A DNA stretch of 43,892 bases from Lysobacterales bacterium (GTDB lineage: Bacteria > Pseudomonadota > Gammaproteobacteria > Xanthomonadales > Marinicellaceae), in NCBI GenBank assembly GCA_020442665.1, contig JAGRJP010000024.1, forward strand, positions 1 to 43,892, read 5' to 3'. The notes beneath the pieces are model-generated. The model worked only from the letters and a program-made list of their open reading frames with translations. It was not told the origin of the DNA and did no database searches. Below, in pieces: positions 40,650 through 43,892 of this stretch; position 1 is the stretch's first letter, and each line of letters starts with the position of its first letter. A program made the translations under genes and the position numbers.

Positions 40650-42944
40650 ATGACACATTCTTATACTTTTTTTGATTTCATTCTGAAACCGGAAGAATTA
40701 AGCTTGTATCATCGAAACAATCGCTTAGAACTTGGCTTAAAAGGCTACAAACTGCTTGTAACTTTAGTTGAGAACCATAACAAATTAGTACCTAAAGATG
40801 ATTTAATTGCCTCAGCTTGGGACAATCAAATCGTCACCGATGGCACTCTCAGTAAACAAATTGAACGAATTAGGCAGGTACTATCCGAGCATCACCCGGA
40901 TGAAGTGTTTATCGAAACGTTTCGTGGAATTGGCTACAAATTTACTCCTACAGTAAGAGAATTCAAAGACCAAAAAAACGAGCTCAAGAAATGGAAAAAA
41001 ACTATTATATCAGTCAGTTTGATTCCTTTGATTGTATTATTGTATTTTTACCCTTTTGGTTCCAATCAACAAGCGGAAGATAGTATTCAAAGCAAACCTT
41101 TCAATCTGGCGGTCATTCCATCAGCTCAGGGGGATGAATTTATCAAAATCGGTGGCATTTCTTACTTATCAAGTTTGTTGGATAAAAATCCGCAAATTCT
41201 TTCGCTTTCACCTCAATCAACATGGTTCACTCAAACGGATAAGCAAAAAGCAGCCATTGAATTACAAGATAGCAAACAACTTGACTATGTTTTATTGGTT
41301 GATTTGAAGGAAGTAGACGATAAAAAAATTGCTCAGCTGCAGCTTAAAAATTACAAAGATATTGATGTTAAAAAAGAAATTACAACTCATGATTACAAGA
41401 CTCTTTTTTCTCAAACCAACAATTGGATCAGAGAGCAACTCAAAATCAATCAACTAGATTCAATTTCAGATTTCAATAGAAATTTATCTAATGACAGTTT
41501 TGCTTTGGAAAGTTTTTTGCGGGGATTAAAAGAAAGTACAAACAGAAACTACAGCAAAGCCATCGATTATTTTCAAACTGCTATCAACCAAGATTTAGGC
41601 TTTGATTTAGCCCGAATTCGCATGGCGGAAGCACAGATTTTATCCTCTGATTACAACTCCGCATCCTCAATATTAGATGTTCTTTTGGCTAAAAAAGTTC
41701 AAGATGATGAATTAAATCTCTGGATACAAGCCCTTAATGCCAATGTATTAATTTATTCCGAGCATTCTTCTAAAGCAGAACCTCTGATTGAATCTGCACT
41801 TATTCTGGCTGATAAACTGAAAAACACTAAAATCACCGAAAAACTTTTATATCTGCAAGCAACGATATTTTTACAAAAGGGAGAGATTGATAAAGCGATT
41901 GACAGCACGTTGAAACAGCGAGAGCTTCTTGAGCAAAACAACAATGATAAGAGTCGAATTTATCGAGTTGACAATAACCTGGGCTATCTTTACAACTATG
42001 CAAAAGTTTATATCAATGCTGAAAAGTACATCCGCTTAGCTTTAGCAGATTTTGAAAAACAAAATAATATTTCTGGCATGTTCAGCAGTTACATTACATT
42101 AGCCGGAGTCCTGTATCAACAAGCCAAATTTGAACAAGAAGAACTCTATATCAATAAAGCTGAGGGGTTATTGGATCTCATAGAAAACAAAAGATTAACT
42201 CTGGCTTTCTATGAAACCAAAGCCTATTTACAAATCGAAATGGGTAAACACACAGAACTGACAGAGACGATTTCAGAAATAGAGAAACTTTCCTTGGAAC
42301 TGAAAACGGATGAGCCCCAAATACTTGCACTCGGAGTTAAGTTGGAGTTGGCGACAAGAAAGTCTGATATTGAAAAAATAAAACTGCTCATTCCGGTTGT
42401 TGATGAGTTTGCAGAAAAAATAAAAACCACTCAACCAATTATCCAAACACAAATGCTCTTCAAATTGATTGATTCAACTTTGTTGACAGATGATCAGGAA
42501 TTAACAGATCGCTATTTTTCTGAATTGAAAACCATTTCTGAGGTACAGTCTAACTGGTCAGAAGAAATTCAATATTTACAAGTTTTAATTTCTTTGGAAA
42601 GAGGAAATTTCGAAGAAGGCCAAAATCTTCTGCAAACACTATTAAGTGAAAGCTTACGAAAGAAACATCATTTAAACGCCCTTAAATATTCAGAAAAACT
42701 ATTAGAGCTGGCAGTTAAAAATAGTGATTTCGCCGAGGTTGAAAAAAACCTGAATCAGATTTCTCCCATCAAACCAACGAACTATCCGTTTGCAAGATAC
42801 AAAGCCCAACTTGCAGCTCACAATAATGATTATTTCCAAGCTGCCAGTTTAATGCAGGAACTAAAAAACACTTCTAATGAATGGTGGAAAACAGAAGATC
42901 AGTTACTACTTGAGGAATATTTAAACAGAGTGAAAAGCGAGTAA
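40650..42944 (+). CDS. ToxR/CadC-like transmembrane winged-helix regulator with TPR-type periplasmic region
   Basis: A 764-residue one-component regulator. Residues about 8-100 are an OmpR/PhoB-type winged helix (LGLKGYKLLVTLVENHNKLV, SAWDNQIVTDGTLSKQIERIRQVL, FIETFRGIGYKF), then a charged linker, one transmembrane helix (about 118-136) and a long exported region. The latter has a TolB-like start (FNLAVIPSAQGDEF) and from about residue 290 helical TPR-like repeats (SKAIDYFQTAINQDLGFDLARIRMAEAQI). Signal sensing in the periplasm is expected to alter DNA binding at the membrane. I chose ATG 40650 (GGGAGAG 9 nt upstream); ATG 40632 is possible. The array at 40548-40591 is a likely binding site. 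Confidence 0.85.
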   Translation: MTHSYTFFDFILKPEELSLYHRNNRLELGLKGYKLLVTLVENHNKLVPKDDLIASAWDNQIVTDGTLSKQIERIRQVLSEHHPDEVFIETFRGIGYKFTPTVREFKDQKNELKKWKKTIISVSLIPLIVLLYFYPFGSNQQAEDSIQSKPFNLAVIPSAQGDEFIKIGGISYLSSLLDKNPQILSLSPQSTWFTQTDKQKAAIELQDSKQLDYVLLVDLKEVDDKKIAQLQLKNYKDIDVKKEITTHDYKTLFSQTNNWIREQLKINQLDSISDFNRNLSNDSFALESFLRGLKESTNRNYSKAIDYFQTAINQDLGFDLARIRMAEAQILSSDYNSASSILDVLLAKKVQDDELNLWIQALNANVLIYSEHSSKAEPLIESALILADKLKNTKITEKLLYLQATIFLQKGEIDKAIDSTLKQRELLEQNNNDKSRIYRVDNNLGYLYNYAKVYINAEKYIRLALADFEKQNNISGMFSSYITLAGVLYQQAKFEQEELYINKAEGLLDLIENKRLTLAFYETKAYLQIEMGKHTELTETISEIEKLSLELKTDEPQILALGVKLELATRKSDIEKIKLLIPVVDEFAEKIKTTQPIIQTQMLFKLIDSTLLTDDQELTDRYFSELKTISEVQSNWSEEIQYLQVLISLERGNFEEGQNLLQTLLSESLRKKHHLNALKYSEKLLELAVKNSDFAEVEKNLNQISPIKPTNYPFARYKAQLAAHNNDYFQAASLMQELKNTSNEWWKTEDQLLLEEYLNRVKSE

Positions 42945-42954
42945 TCAACTCGCT
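42936..42954 (-). terminator. Hairpin between convergent regulator gene and adk
   Basis: AGCGAGT (42936-42942) and ACTCGCT (42948-42954) form a perfect 7-bp stem with a 5-base loop, 6 bp past the adk stop; on the - strand it is followed by TTTCAC. The hairpin also covers the stop codon of the ToxR-like gene, so it may act on both sides. Confidence 0.6.
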
Positions 42955-42960
42955 ATTAGT

Positions 42961-43524
42961 CTAAAACCTTAATACTGCCAAAATTCTTTGCTGTACTTGA
43001 TCAATACCACCTTGACCGAGGATTTCACTTAAAATTCCGTGTTCTTTATAGTGATTAACCACAGGAGCGGTTTGGTTTTCATAAACCTTGATACGATCAC
43101 GAACCACTTCTTCTGTATCATCCGAACGGCCTTCTAACTCCGCACGTTTGGCGATACGAGCAACGACTTCTTCCGGATCCACTTCGATTAAAACAGCATG
43201 TTCTGCCGGCATATTGATTTCATCAAGCAATTTATCAAGCATATCAGCCTGTACCAAATTTCTCGGAAAGCCATCCAAAATAAAGCCTTTTTTAGCGTCG
43301 TCTTGCTCCAATCTTTCTTTCAGCATTCCAAGAACAATTTCATCTGAAACTAATTGGCCTTTATCCATGACCACTTTTGCCGCTTTGCCTAATTCTGTGC
43401 CGGCTGCAACAGCAGCTCTCAACAAATCACCGGTTGAAATGTGAGGAATGTTGAGTTCTTCCTTCAATAATTTTGCTTGTGTGCCTTTTCCAGAGCCAGG
43501 CGCGCCCAATAAAACCAATCTCAT
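42961..43524 (-). CDS. adk: Adenylate kinase, short-LID form
   Basis: A 187-residue enzyme that interconverts ATP plus AMP with 2 ADP. Walker A is GAPGSGKGT (8-16), followed by the AMP-site ISTGDLLRAA, the FILDGFPRNLVQA block and RIAKRAELEGRSDDTEEVVRDRI, where the long LID insert of E. coli Adk (214 residues) is replaced by a short loop. Xanthomonas Adk has this same 187-residue form, so it is not a truncation. It is divergent from the phosphofructokinase gene. Confidence 0.96.
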   Translation of the reverse strand: MRLVLLGAPGSGKGTQAKLLKEELNIPHISTGDLLRAAVAAGTELGKAAKVVMDKGQLVSDEIVLGMLKERLEQDDAKKGFILDGFPRNLVQADMLDKLLDEINMPAEHAVLIEVDPEEVVARIAKRAELEGRSDDTEEVVRDRIKVYENQTAPVVNHYKEHGILSEILGQGGIDQVQQRILAVLRF

Positions 43525-43659
43525 TTATCGTTTCTCTTGTTATATTAGAAAGTGCTTATAAAAGCGATTCGGGTGTGATAAAGTAACGTCTGAGGTTCGG
43601 TAAGTCAACCTTTTGAGCCCATTTGTTATCATTTTCACGGTTAAAAAAGAGTAAAACAC

Positions 43660-43892
43660 ATGACTAAAAAGAATGCCCTTTATTGCCAATCAGGCGGAGT
43701 TACAGCTGTTATCAATGCAACAGCATGCGGAGTGATTGAAACAGCAAGAAAACACAGCGACGAAATCGGTACTGTTTATGGTGCAAAAAACGGTATTATC
43801 GGAGCATTGCGTGAAGAGTTAATCGACACCTCCTTTGAGTCTGCAGAAGATATTGCTGCACTCAAACACACACCCGGAGGAGCTTTTGGTTC
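43660..43892 (+). CDS. 6-phosphofructokinase, probably PPi-dependent, 5' part
   Basis: The first 77 codons of a gene open at the right edge. The protein begins MTKKNALYCQSGGVTAVINA, the usual start of PPi-dependent phosphofructokinases (pattern SGG-x-T-A-V-I-N), and continues GVIETARKHSDEIGTVYGAKNGIIGAL and TPGGAFGS. The enzyme phosphorylates fructose-6-phosphate with pyrophosphate in glycolysis. The diagnostic phosphoryl-donor residues (GGDD versus GGED) lie outside the window, so PPi use is inferred. AAAGAG stands 9 nt upstream of ATG 43660. It is divergent from adk, as in Xanthomonas relatives. Confidence 0.82.
   Translation, partial: MTKKNALYCQSGGVTAVINATACGVIETARKHSDEIGTVYGAKNGIIGALREELIDTSFESAEDIAALKHTPGGAFG

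Noticed and set aside
43088-43444. 118-residue frame antisense to adk
   Set aside because: adk is unmistakable on the other strand; the antisense frame has no family features.
42961-43524. Adenylate kinase looked truncated (187 instead of about 214 residues)
   Set aside because: All active-site motifs are present and only the LID insert is short, a known natural form.
1-43892. CRISPR arrays, tRNA or rRNA genes, intact insertion sequences, prophage
   Set aside because: No regular spacer-repeat array, cloverleaf-like sequence, rRNA core sequence or transposase/integrase frame was seen.

Overview
The window is about 44 kb of AT-rich (by eye just under 40% GC), gene-dense bacterial chromosome. 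The housekeeping genes (hemL, hemF, tex, bamD, rluD, pgeF, clpB, tatD, fieF, adk) are gammaproteobacterial in sequence. The 187-residue adenylate kinase without a long LID insert, a PPi-type phosphofructokinase divergent from it, IPTL-like C-terminal anchors and C-terminal 'IF-x-NGF-E/D' tails together suggest a Xanthomonadales-related or Marinicella-like marine gammaproteobacterium. That placement is inference. I saw no rRNA, tRNA, CRISPR array, intact insertion sequence or prophage.

Layout. (1) 1-9652, all on +, tightly packed with several ATGA-type overlaps: the 3' part of paaZ, a small acyltransferase, a phosphopantetheinyl transferase, a ClsC-like phospholipase D lipoprotein, a membrane-anchored protein of unknown function, a FecCD permease and its ATPase, an orphan GspE/PilB ATPase and a class-I glutamine amidotransferase. 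(2) 9671-13984 on -: a hemL / DedA-LssY_C membrane protein / MscS channel operon. (3) 14142-21043: a 53-residue membrane peptide, tex, a repeat-littered gap, a lipoprotein whose C-terminus is a type IV pilin-like domain, a CvfB/YitL-type S1 protein and the divergent hemF. (4) 21117-28642: a secreted protein with an IPTL-like tail, the FieF cation exporter, a BlaI/M56 (BlaR1-like) sensor pair, two secreted proteins and tatD. (5) 28630-31845: a CAP/cupin/SDR overlapping operon, a second SDR and a HAD hydrolase. (6) 31838-38937: marC-bamD divergent from rluD, then pgeF and clpB. The familiar bamD-rluD-pgeF-clpB block is interrupted by a reverse-strand gene for a surface protein with an IPTL-like anchor. 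(7) 39066-43892: a delta-60 repeat secreted protein divergent from a ToxR/CadC-like transmembrane regulator, then adk and the start of a PPi-phosphofructokinase gene.

Themes. Much of the accessory content concerns the envelope: lipid and phospholipid enzymes, secreted or anchored proteins with at least two kinds of C-terminal tail, a pilin-like fusion and an orphan secretion/pilus ATPase. The strongest unexplained signals are regulatory and architectural. They are a four-unit, 11-bp-period direct-repeat array placed against a promoter of the ToxR-like regulator; two identical 16-bp palindromes upstream of the beta-helix protein gene; the lipoprotein-pilin fusion, which lacks the prepilin cleavage site and Glu5; and a DedA fusion whose PAP2-like middle has lost its catalytic motifs.
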